Positions 45,990-54,006 of a DNA stretch of 64,000 nt are shown here, piece by piece (the stretch's first letter is position 1; each line of letters opens with the position of its first letter). The translations under genes were made by a program, and so were the position numbers. Origin of the DNA: Roseibium aggregatum (GTDB lineage: Bacteria; Pseudomonadota; Alphaproteobacteria; Rhizobiales; Stappiaceae); assembly GCF_017309185.1 (NCBI RefSeq), contig NZ_JAEKJZ010000001.1, forward strand, positions 496,001-560,000, written 5' to 3'. Under the pieces are notes generated by a model. It was not told where the DNA came from. It did not search any database and saw nothing but the letters and a program-made list of their open reading frames with translations.

Positions 45990-46494
45990 ACGCAGCCAAC
46001 TCCAACTCGTTACACATCGCCCGCTACCCCGGGCGAACAGTGCTAACGCTGAGTGAACAGCGGCACTTGTATTTAAGATGTCCGCTTAACCTTGAGAGAG
46101 CGTTAATGAGCGCGGAATTCGCCGTTTTTCTTGAAGTAAACAACCGGACCCGCCTGAACAGGGTTAATTCTTGTTGCCCGATCGGATGTTTCGTCAGGGT
46201 GAAATCTGCCAGGGCGGCGGACGGCAAGATGCCGGAACAGACTCGTTCCGGGACAGGTGCCCCCGTGAAGCGACAGACGCCAAGGAGCGCCCGGACAGCC
46301 AAATATTTCATCCGATAGGGAAGCAGTATATGCGCCGACCTTGCGCAAACCTTGTTGCTGGCCGCCAACCCGCAGGCCTGGAGCGGGACGCGCATCCGGC
46401 ATCTGAAGACGGAACAGAAAGGAGGCGATGGGCCGCTCGCTGTCGCCCTTGAACACGCGCGCGCCGGCCCGAGCCATCCGGTCGGCGGTGGAAA
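45990..46494. other. Intergenic region with no gene seen
   Basis: 505 nt between the cell wall hydrolase and the phosphatase-like gene. Several open frames of 70-145 codons cover it, but they have no ribosome sites, no known motifs and Pro/Arg-rich compositions typical of non-coding GC-rich DNA. I found no tRNA, terminator or clear promoter in it. Confidence 0.5.
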
Positions 46495-47001
46495 TCACTC
46501 CAGTGGCATGACGAACGGCGTGCCTTCGAAAGCACGCTCGCCCCGGCCGATGGCGCGGATCGCGTCGATCATGCGGCCGTTCCGGTTCAAAAGCTTGTCA
46601 GCCATGGCGACGATGCGTGCGTTGGGGGTTGCGGACGGCGCCCGCTGGCGCAAAACGGCCGCAAGACGATATTCGTCGGCATCCGGATTCAGGGCGCAGG
46701 CCGTGGTGTAGGCACCCGCCGTCGACCGGCTGATCCCCGCCCAGCAGTGCACGACGAGCGGCGACTTCCGGTCCCAGGACCTGACAAATTGCAGCAGCCG
46801 TTCGATGTGTTCCTCGCTGGCCGGAGTGAGCCCTTCGACCGGATCGACGATGTCGTTGAAACCCAGGAACAAATGCCGGCTGGGGTCGACCCCTTTTGGA
46901 GTCGGGACCTCCATTTCAACATTGATCAGCGTGACGACGGACTTCGCCCCGCTTTTGGCAACCGTCTCGGAAAGTTTGGAAAGAGAACACACGTGCAACA
47001 T
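46495..47001 (-). CDS. Tyrosine/dual-specificity phosphatase-like protein
   Basis: A 168-residue protein with the PTP signature His85-Cys86-x5-Arg92 (HCWAGISRS), preceded by a candidate general acid Asp50 in LGFNDIVD. The size and sequence match the small alphaproteobacterial PTP-like group. The substrate is unknown; protein phosphotyrosine, phosphoinositide-like or sugar phosphates are possible. It lies just upstream of an HD-domain gene on the same strand (73-nt gap). Confidence 0.87.
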   Translation of the reverse strand: MLHVCSLSKLSETVAKSGAKSVVTLINVEMEVPTPKGVDPSRHLFLGFNDIVDPVEGLTPASEEHIERLLQFVRSWDRKSPLVVHCWAGISRSTAGAYTTACALNPDADEYRLAAVLRQRAPSATPNARIVAMADKLLNRNGRMIDAIRAIGRGERAFEGTPFVMPLE

Positions 47002-47074
47002 GGCAGACCATTTGTTTTTGTGCTGCCAAGGTAAGCATATTCGTCGAGAAGGTCACCTGTTTGCGTGCAGGCTT

Positions 47075-47707
47075 TCAACCTTTGTTCCCAGCTACGCGCA
47101 GCTCTTCGATCGCCTCGAAGCGTTCCAGGAATTTTTTCTGTGCCTCGGCGACAGGTAACGGTTCCAGACCGTATCTGAGCTTGCCTTCCGGGTTGGCCGG
47201 AAAGCCGCGGGGGCGGCCGAAAATCCGTCCGGCCTCGCGTTCTTCGAAGCCGGCCAGTTCCACCGCTTCGAAATAGGCACAGACGATATCCGCCCGCTTG
47301 GCCAGTTTCTTGACCTTCAAGGGAATTTGGGCGGGCAGGCCGAAGCGCAGGTGGATGGCGCCCTGCAGGCGGGCTTCGACGGCCTTGTAGGCCTCGCCAA
47401 TCACTGCCTTGAAGGGTGAAATCATGTCGCCGATGACATATTCCGGAGCGTCGTGCAGCAGCACGGCGAGCCGCCAGTCGGGCTCAAGATCCGGCTTGAG
47501 TGTGAGCGCAATGTCCTCGACGATCAGCGAGTGCTCGGCCACCGAAAAGGCGTGGTCGCCATGGGTCTGCCCGTTCCAGCGCGCGACGCGTGCAAGGCCG
47601 TGCGCGATGTCGGTGATTTCGACGTCGAGCGGGGAGGGATCCAGCAGATTGAGTCGTCTGCCGGAGAGCATGCGTTGCCAGGCGCGCGGCGGTTGATCGG
47701 AGGGCAT
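47075..47707 (-). CDS. HD-domain hydrolase (YfbR-like)
   Basis: A 210-residue HD-superfamily phosphohydrolase. Metal ligands are in HSLIVED and LLHDAPEYVIGD (the HD pair, about residues 84-92) with a later D in ADIVCAYFEA. E. coli YfbR, a deoxynucleoside 5'-monophosphatase, has this layout. The ATG at 47707 is plausible. It is part of a minus-strand run with ygfZ (21 nt upstream) and the phosphatase-like gene. Confidence 0.85.
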   Translation of the reverse strand: MPSDQPPRAWQRMLSGRRLNLLDPSPLDVEITDIAHGLARVARWNGQTHGDHAFSVAEHSLIVEDIALTLKPDLEPDWRLAVLLHDAPEYVIGDMISPFKAVIGEAYKAVEARLQGAIHLRFGLPAQIPLKVKKLAKRADIVCAYFEAVELAGFEEREAGRIFGRPRGFPANPEGKLRYGLEPLPVAEAQKKFLERFEAIEELRVAGNKG

Positions 47708-47728
47708 CGGTCCCCAGGTGAAACAAGG

Positions 47729-48619
47729 TCAATCCGCGGCGCTCGCCTCCGGCCAGGAAAAGCCGGCCCATTCGGGAAGACTGACCTGGAGCTCCGCGCC
47801 GCCGCATTCGAGAAGGCTGCCCTTTTCCTTGGCTTGGACAACCTTGTCAAGCCGGAGCAGGGCAAGACCGGCCGTTCGTCCGTTCAGCGCGGCGGAAGAA
47901 CCGAGCGTGCCGACCGGTTTGCCCTGCGCGGTGATCCCGGTTCCCTTTTCGGGAAGCGCAGTTGTGCTTTCCACCTGAACGAAGCGTTTGCGGGCCGTTC
48001 CGCGATGCTGCATGCGGGCGACCACCTCCTGCCCGACAAAGCAGCCCTTCTTGAAAGACACGCCGCCCAGTTGATCGAGATCCGCGTCGTGGGGAAAGAT
48101 ATCGGAATAGTCGTAGTCCTTCAGGCCTTCGGGGATGCCGAGCCCGATGCGGTGCGCGTCATAGGCAGCCATGTCCGTCAGGGACGCTCCGGCGGCGTCA
48201 CTGAGTTGGGTGACAGGACCCACGATCCGCTGGCCGAGCGCTTCCAGACGAGGGTCGATGACCGTCAGCAGAGCACCGGGTACTTCGATGGCGCCGTTCC
48301 ATGCCGCGAACACGCCGGTTTCGGCGGGAAGCTGCTCGACCTCGACCTTCGCGCGCAGGCGATAGAAGCTCAGCCTTTTGGAGAGCTCCGCGGCTGCCGC
48401 TTCCGGAGCGTCCAGAAGGTAGGCGTCTCCGGACTTGTAAACGAGGAAATCGAACAGGATTTTGCCTTGCGGCGTCAGCAGGGCACCGAAACCGGCGCCA
48501 TTCCGGTCGGTATCGCCGATATCCGCGGTCATCAGGTTCTGCAGGAAATGGGCGGCGTCGGGTCCTGAGACCCGGATCAGCGCGCGGTCGGGAAGATGGG
48601 CTAATGCAATGGCTGTCAC
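47729..48619 (-). CDS. ygfZ: Folate-binding protein YgfZ
   Basis: A 296-residue tetrahydrofolate-dependent protein of the GcvT-like fold, required for assembly or repair of some Fe-S enzymes such as MiaB. The diagnostic motif KGCFVGQEVVARM is present near residue 205, with the redox-active Cys. The frame runs upstream to 48793 in-phase, but that part is not family-like, so I chose GTG at 48619 (MTAIALAHLPDRALIRVSG). It is on the strand opposite to the dihydroorotase gene. Confidence 0.93.
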   Translation of the reverse strand: MTAIALAHLPDRALIRVSGPDAAHFLQNLMTADIGDTDRNGAGFGALLTPQGKILFDFLVYKSGDAYLLDAPEAAAAELSKRLSFYRLRAKVEVEQLPAETGVFAAWNGAIEVPGALLTVIDPRLEALGQRIVGPVTQLSDAAGASLTDMAAYDAHRIGLGIPEGLKDYDYSDIFPHDADLDQLGGVSFKKGCFVGQEVVARMQHRGTARKRFVQVESTTALPEKGTGITAQGKPVGTLGSSAALNGRTAGLALLRLDKVVQAKEKGSLLECGGAELQVSLPEWAGFSWPEASAAD

Positions 48620-48822
48620 GGAGGGCCCCCGAAGAGATGAGTGTGAAGCGCGGCTCGCTTGACCTCCACATAGGGGACCGGAAAACGGGGAGCAAGCCGG
48701 AAGGCCAGGAAAAGCCGCCTGTCTGCTCCCCGCTCTGGCACTTTGGCAACGGGCCGCGTATAAGCCCCCTGAAAGCATCTTGAGTGCGACCATCCCATGT
48801 TCCAGCGCCGTCGGAGGACCCT

Positions 48823-50154
48823 ATGAGCACGACTTTTGACCTGATCCTGAAAGGCGGAACCGTCGTCAATCAGGACGGCGAGGGAAGGCGCGACGTGGCG
48901 GTGAAGGACGGGCGCATCGCCGAACTCGGATCCTTCGACCGGTCGCAGGCAGGCGAGGTGATCGATTGCACCGGGCTGCATGTGCTGCCGGGCGTGATGG
49001 ATACCCAGGTGCATTTCCGCGAACCCGGTCTCGATCACAAGGAAGACCTTGAATCCGGTTCGCGAGCCGCGGTCATGGGCGGGGTCACATCGGTCTTTGA
49101 AATGCCGAACACCAATCCGCTGACCGTCTCCGAGACCGCGCTGGCGGACAAGGTGAGCAGGGCACATCACCGGATGCATTGCGATTTCGCTTTCTGGGTT
49201 GGCGGCACAAGGGACAATGTGAAGGATATTCCGGAGCTGGAGCGCCTTCCCGCGGCAGCCGGCATCAAGGTCTTCATGGGGTCGTCCACCGGCGACCTTC
49301 TGGTGGAGGACGACAGCGGTGTCCACGAGATCCTGTCGGCCACCCGCCGCCGGGCCGCGTTTCACTCCGAGGATGAGTTCCGCCTGCGCGAGCGCCTTGG
49401 CGAGCGCGTCGAGAACGATCCGAGATCCCATCCGGTGTGGCGCGACGAAACCGCTGCTCTGCAATGCACGCAGCGTCTGGTGCGGATTGCGCGCGAGACC
49501 GGCGCCAAGATCCATATCCTCCATCTCTCGACAGCCGAGGAGGTCGACTTTCTCATCGCTCACAAGGATGTGGCCTCCATCGAGGTCACGCCGCATCATC
49601 TGACGTTGACCGACGAGGCCTATTCCCGGCTCGGCACGCTCGTTCAGATGAACCCGCCCGTGCGCGCGCCGCGCCATTCCGAGCGGCTCTGGTGGGGGCT
49701 GGGTCAGGGCATCCTGGATATCTTCGGTTCCGACCATGCCCCGCATCTTCTCGAAGAAAAGCAGAAGCCTTACCCTGCGTCTCCGTCCGGCATGACCGGC
49801 GTGCAGACGCTGGTTCCGATCATGCTCGACCATGTGAACGCCGGCCGCCTGAGTCTCGCGCGTTTTGTCGACATGACCAGCGCCGGGCCGCTGCGGCTTT
49901 TCCAGACCGCCCGCAAGGGCCGGATCGCCGTCGGATACGACGCCGATTTCACCGTGGTCGATCTGAAGCGCAAGGAAACCATCCGCAACGAATGGATCGC
50001 TTCCAAATGCGGCTGGACACCTTACGACGGTAAGGAAGTCACCGGCTGGCCGGTCGGCACCATCGTCAGGGGCAACCGGGTGATGTGGGAAGGTGAACTG
50101 ACCGGAGCGTCCAGCGGGGAAGCGGTTGTCTTTCAGGACGCCCTGAAAGTCTGA
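48823..50154 (+). CDS. pyrC: Dihydroorotase-like amidohydrolase
   Basis: A 443-residue class I dihydroorotase-type amidohydrolase; the standard reaction closes carbamoyl-aspartate to dihydroorotate in pyrimidine synthesis. The metal-site block reads DTQVHFREPG, so the first His of the usual HxH is Gln. The carbamylated Lys (GIKVFMGSS), AFHSEDE, ILHLSTAEE and GSDHAPH are intact. I recall the Gln variant as common in this alphaproteobacterial clade, so the protein may be a modified or inactive form alongside a true PyrC elsewhere. GGAGGA precedes the ATG. Confidence 0.85.
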   Translation: MSTTFDLILKGGTVVNQDGEGRRDVAVKDGRIAELGSFDRSQAGEVIDCTGLHVLPGVMDTQVHFREPGLDHKEDLESGSRAAVMGGVTSVFEMPNTNPLTVSETALADKVSRAHHRMHCDFAFWVGGTRDNVKDIPELERLPAAAGIKVFMGSSTGDLLVEDDSGVHEILSATRRRAAFHSEDEFRLRERLGERVENDPRSHPVWRDETAALQCTQRLVRIARETGAKIHILHLSTAEEVDFLIAHKDVASIEVTPHHLTLTDEAYSRLGTLVQMNPPVRAPRHSERLWWGLGQGILDIFGSDHAPHLLEEKQKPYPASPSGMTGVQTLVPIMLDHVNAGRLSLARFVDMTSAGPLRLFQTARKGRIAVGYDADFTVVDLKRKETIRNEWIASKCGWTPYDGKEVTGWPVGTIVRGNRVMWEGELTGASSGEAVVFQDALKV

Positions 50155-50406
50155 GGTCATCCGTTTACCGGTACTGCCGCAGGGTCCGAACCGGCGCGCA
50201 CCACGCGGCCGGCGTTGACAAGTGCGCGGAACACACTGCCGTACAATTTGTGATGTGAATAACAGTTAAAAGCTGGGTAGTGTGATTTTATATTGATGAA
50301 AGGACGAAGGAAACCAATGGGTAACCGTGTTTCCTAACCTCATCTACACCGGTTTGAATTACAGTTTGAATCGAGCTTTAGGGTTTTCGTGTTTGGGGGC
50401 TCAGGG

Positions 50407-51636
50407 ATGTTATTGAATAGAGTTCACGCAGGTAAGAGGCACACAGGCACGTTCGCGAGCCTGGCCGGTGCCGCCATCATGTCTTTTTCCGTATTGTCCG
50501 GGGCAGCCGCTCGCGACACCGGTGCGGAGACGCCGCAACAGGAGGCGGTAGAAGTTCCGCTCCATATGCTGGTGTCCATCAAGGATCAGAACATCAAGGT
50601 CTATCGCGGCCTCGATCTGATCGAAACCTCGCCGATTTCGTCGGGCAAGCGCGGTCACAGCACTCCGACGGGCGTGTTCTCCATTCTGGAAAAGCGCCGC
50701 AGGCATTTCTCGAACCTCTACAACAATGCGCCCATGCCCTACATGCAGCGGCTGACGTGGTCTGGCGTCGCGTTGCACCAGGGCCGGCTGCCGGGGTATC
50801 CGGCATCGCACGGCTGCATTCGTTTGCCGCGGTCCTTCGCCAAGTCGCTCTTCAGCATGACCGATCGGGGCATGCAGGTGGTGGTGACGCGCGAGTCGGC
50901 CGAGCCGGTCCTTGTCCGTCACGGCGCTCTGCCGCAGCCCTATGCGCCGCAGACCAAGGTCGCGAGCCTGTCGCAGCGGACCATCAATTCCGACGCCGCG
51001 CTGCGCGGCGCCATCCAGCCGGCGGCGGTGGAAGCGTCCTTGAGTGCGAAACTGCCGGAGAACCCCCATTTCGATCAGCCGCTGCGCATGATCATCACGC
51101 CACAGAAAGCGCCGGGCCGGGCGCAGGTTCTGCAAAAGTTGCTCAATCAGATGGGCTTCAATGCGGGCCCGGTTGACGGTGTCATCGGTCGCAAGACCCG
51201 CGCGGCAATCCGCCTGTACCAGGAAGGCGCCGAGCTCCCGGTGACCGGCAACGTGACCGATGCTCTCGAAGCCCGCATTCACGCGGATGCCGGCTACGAA
51301 AAACCGCAAAACGCCATGCTGCGCGTGCGCCGCAAATTCCGCGACGTCTATGCGGCTCCGGTCACCATCAAGAACATCGAGCAGGAAATCGGCACTCATG
51401 TCTTTACCGCGCTCGACTTCGAGCAAGGGGCCACGTCCGTGAACTGGATCGCCGTTTCCGCGGAAGGCGCGCGGGGCGGATCCTCGGAAGAGCTGCTCGA
51501 CCGGATCGAAATGCCCGAAAAGGTTTCCGGTGAACTTGCCAAACTGCTGACGCCGGGAACGTCCTTGACGATCACGGACCGCAACTACAAGCGCAACACC
51601 GGACTTGGAACCGACTTCGTGGTCATCACCCGCTGA
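50407..51636 (+). CDS. L,D-transpeptidase with peptidoglycan-binding domain
   Basis: A 409-residue exported enzyme making 3-3 peptidoglycan cross-links or anchoring proteins to the wall. After a signal peptide (about 1-38, ending SGAAA) the YkuD domain runs to about 185, with the catalytic H-x-SHGCIRLP block (Cys near 137). A peptidoglycan-binding domain follows at about 240-300 (LLNQMGFNAGPVDGVIGRKTRAAIRLYQ, here in parts). The last 100 residues are of unknown type. GGGGG stands 7 nt before ATG 50407. Confidence 0.92.
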   Translation: MLLNRVHAGKRHTGTFASLAGAAIMSFSVLSGAAARDTGAETPQQEAVEVPLHMLVSIKDQNIKVYRGLDLIETSPISSGKRGHSTPTGVFSILEKRRRHFSNLYNNAPMPYMQRLTWSGVALHQGRLPGYPASHGCIRLPRSFAKSLFSMTDRGMQVVVTRESAEPVLVRHGALPQPYAPQTKVASLSQRTINSDAALRGAIQPAAVEASLSAKLPENPHFDQPLRMIITPQKAPGRAQVLQKLLNQMGFNAGPVDGVIGRKTRAAIRLYQEGAELPVTGNVTDALEARIHADAGYEKPQNAMLRVRRKFRDVYAAPVTIKNIEQEIGTHVFTALDFEQGATSVNWIAVSAEGARGGSSEELLDRIEMPEKVSGELAKLLTPGTSLTITDRNYKRNTGLGTDFVVITR

Positions 51637-51664
51637 ATTGACAATAGTCGATCGGTCTCAATCG

Positions 51665-51693
51665 AAACCCCCCGCTCCGGCGGGGGTTTTCTT
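51665..51693 (+). terminator. Terminator after the L,D-transpeptidase gene
   Basis: CCCCCGC / GCGGGGG (7 bp) with a TCCG loop, preceded by AAA and followed by TTTTCTTGTTT on the plus strand. Confidence 0.85.
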
Positions 51694-51746
51694 GTTTGAG
51701 CCTACCGGGTTTTTAATTATCCGGATAACCGGACAAATATCCCGAA

Positions 51747-51775
51747 ACGTCACCAAACTGTCGTGTCTCTGCCGT
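51747..51775 (+). promoter_or_regulatory. Tandem Pho box upstream of btaA
   Basis: Three 7-nt half-sites (ACGTCAC, CTGTCGT, CTGCCGT) occur at exact 11-nt spacing, separated by 4 nt each. This matches the PhoB consensus CTGTCAT-N4-CTGTCAT, the middle copy best (6 of 7). The last copy ends 42 nt before the btaA ATG. Betaine-lipid genes are known to be PhoB-induced in relatives such as Sinorhizobium. Confidence 0.8.
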
Positions 51776-51817
51776 ATCGCAAGGCAATTTAGATGCGCGG
51801 TGACTCGGGAGAACAAG

Positions 51818-53080
51818 ATGGCGCAAAGCACGCTGACAGCTTCGAAAAAACGCCTTAAGAACGCGGTTCACCGCTCCGATGCAGCTTCTCGCGAAGGCAT
51901 CCTGGAACGCCTTTTCACTTTTGCCTTCAAGGGATTGGTCTACCCGCAGATCTGGGAAGATCCGGACGTCGACATGAAGGCCCTGCGCCTGAAGCCGGAC
52001 AGCAGAATGGTCACGATCGCGTCCGGCGGCTGCAATGTCATGTCCTATCTGACAGCCAATCCGGCGGAGATCACCGCTGTTGACCTCAACAGGGCGCATG
52101 TGGCGCTTGGACGGCTGAAGCTGGCGGCGGCGACCCATTTCCCGAATTACGAGACCTTCTACCGTTTCTTTGGCGAAGCCGACGAAAAGGCGAATGTGGC
52201 CGCCTACGACCGGTTCCTGAAAGACAAGCTCGATCCGGAAACCATCGCCTATTGGGAAGGCCGGGATCTTGCCAACTGGGGCCGCAAGCGGATCACGCTG
52301 TTCTCCCGCGATCTCTACCATCACGGCCTGTTGGGCTACTGCATCGGCCTGGGCCACCTCGTGGCGCGTCTTTACGGCATCGACCCGAAGTACATGGTCA
52401 AGACAAAGTCGCTGGAAGAACAGCGCAGCTTCTTCGATACCGCCCTGGCCCCGCTGTTCGACAAGCGGCTCGTGCGTTGGGCGACGTCGAAGAAAATGTC
52501 GCTTTACGGTCTGGGCATTCCGCCCGCGCAATATGATGCGCTTGTGTCGGCCAATGCGGACGGCGACATGTCCGCCGTTTTGCGCCAGCGCCTGGAAAAG
52601 CTCGCCTGCGACTTCTCCATGCAGGACAATTACTTCGCCTGGCAGGCTTTCGGCCGGGGCTATGCGCCGAAGTCAGGCGAATCCACGGGCGAATCCGGTC
52701 CCCTGCCGCCTTACCTGAAACGCGAGCATTACGAAGATATCCGTGAGCGCGCCGGCCGGGTCCGGGTTCTGAACCGGAATTTCACCGAACATCTGCAAGG
52801 CGTCGACGACGATACGCTGGATGCCTATGTGCTGCTCGACGCGCAGGACTGGATGACCGATGGCCAGCTCAACGCGCTGTGGAGCGAAATCACCAGGACC
52901 GCGCGTCCGGGTGCAAGGGTGATCTTCAGAACGGCAGCGGAGCCGACGCTTCTGCCGGGCAGGGTCGCGGACGAGATCCTCGACCGCTGGACCTACGAAG
53001 ACCAAGAGAGCCTGGAACTTGGCCGGCAGGACCGGTCGTCCATCTATGGCGGTTTCCACCTCTATGTGTTCAATGGTTGA
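51818..53080 (+). CDS. btaA: S-adenosylmethionine:diacylglycerol 3-amino-3-carboxypropyl transferase
   Basis: A 420-residue enzyme making the first step of betaine-lipid (DGTS) synthesis: transfer of the carboxypropyl group of SAM to diacylglycerol. It shows the typical PQIWEDPDVDMKAL block, the SAM loop ASGGCNVMSYL (residues about 68-78), EITAVDLNRAH, DNYFAWQAF and the C-terminal IYGGFHLYVFNG. GGGAGA precedes the ATG at 51818 by 6 nt. btaB follows 34 nt later; a tandem Pho box precedes it. Betaine lipids replace phospholipids when phosphate is short. Confidence 0.95.
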   Translation: MAQSTLTASKKRLKNAVHRSDAASREGILERLFTFAFKGLVYPQIWEDPDVDMKALRLKPDSRMVTIASGGCNVMSYLTANPAEITAVDLNRAHVALGRLKLAAATHFPNYETFYRFFGEADEKANVAAYDRFLKDKLDPETIAYWEGRDLANWGRKRITLFSRDLYHHGLLGYCIGLGHLVARLYGIDPKYMVKTKSLEEQRSFFDTALAPLFDKRLVRWATSKKMSLYGLGIPPAQYDALVSANADGDMSAVLRQRLEKLACDFSMQDNYFAWQAFGRGYAPKSGESTGESGPLPPYLKREHYEDIRERAGRVRVLNRNFTEHLQGVDDDTLDAYVLLDAQDWMTDGQLNALWSEITRTARPGARVIFRTAAEPTLLPGRVADEILDRWTYEDQESLELGRQDRSSIYGGFHLYVFNG

Positions 53081-53114
53081 TCTCCGGCGGGACGAACAAA
53101 TCGGATAGCGAATT

Positions 53115-53768
53115 ATGAGCGAAGCGGTTGAAACGGCCAGGCTGATGGACGCCGTCTATCGCCACCAGCGCCATGTCTACGATCTGACCCGCAAATATTA
53201 TCTTCTGGGCCGCGACCACCTGATCAAGGAGTTGCAGCCGCCCCGGGACGGCGTTGCGCTTGAACTCGGCTGCGGCACCGGCCGAAACCTGATCGCGGCG
53301 GCCAGACGCTATCCGGATGTGCGGTTTTACGGTCTGGACATCTCCCGGCATATGCTGGAGACAGCGGAAAAGAACATCGCCAAGGCGGGCCTGAGCAGCC
53401 GGATTACGCTGATCGAGGGCGATGCCGCCAATTCTGCGGCGACCGAAGGGCTGGGCGTTCCGGCCTTCGACCGGGTATTTTATTCCTATACGCTCTCCAT
53501 GATCCCGATCTGGCGGGAGGCGCTTGCCGCCGGCGCCGCGCGTCTGGCGGAGGACGGGCGAATCCATGTGGTCGATTTCGGTCAGCAGGGCAGGTTGCCA
53601 GGCTGGTTCAGAAAGCTCCTGTTCGCCTGGCTGAAATCGTTCCACGTCACGCCGAGAGCGGACCTTGAGGACGAACTGAAAAACCTGGCGGTCCAGACCG
53701 GCGCAACGCTGTCGTTCAAGCCATTGTACCGGGGATACGCGGATTACGCGGAGCTGCGCAAAGGGTAG
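53115..53768 (+). CDS. btaB: DGTS N-methyltransferase BtaB
   Basis: A 217-residue SAM methyltransferase which trimethylates the product of BtaA to give DGTS. It has motif I LELGCGTGRNL (about residues 50-60), FYGLDISRHML, the post-motif IEGDAAN and the BtaB-typical N-terminus LMDAVYRHQRHVYDLTRKYYLLGRD (in parts). The gene starts 34 nt after btaA, in the same transcript. Together the two genes form a phosphorus-sparing lipid operon. Confidence 0.94.
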   Translation: MSEAVETARLMDAVYRHQRHVYDLTRKYYLLGRDHLIKELQPPRDGVALELGCGTGRNLIAAARRYPDVRFYGLDISRHMLETAEKNIAKAGLSSRITLIEGDAANSAATEGLGVPAFDRVFYSYTLSMIPIWREALAAGAARLAEDGRIHVVDFGQQGRLPGWFRKLLFAWLKSFHVTPRADLEDELKNLAVQTGATLSFKPLYRGYADYAELRKG

Positions 53769-54006
53769 ATCCCACGCGTCGGGTCCGATGCCGATCGGCG
53801 GATAGGGAAAGCTGCTTCCAGGGGAACCGGATCCCGGTCGGCAGCGCTTCCCGGTTGTACCATTCAAAAATGCAGTGACAATCCGAACGGTTCGGGGTTC
53901 ACTACCGGCCTGTTGTTGGCCGTGCGTGTTCCGGACCCGTTTGCGGCTGCCATGCCTTTTGTTGCGTCGTCATTTGATCGGTTTGAAAAACGCAAGGGAC
54001 GGTGAA

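Noticed and set aside
46103..46498. 131-codon open frame upstream of the phosphatase-like gene
   Set aside because: No ribosome site, no recognisable motif and overlapping frames of similar length on both strands; treated as non-coding.
53969..53983. FNR-like site before the P-type ATPase
   Set aside because: The second half-site (TTGAA) differs from ATCAA at two positions, so it is not a credible FNR box.
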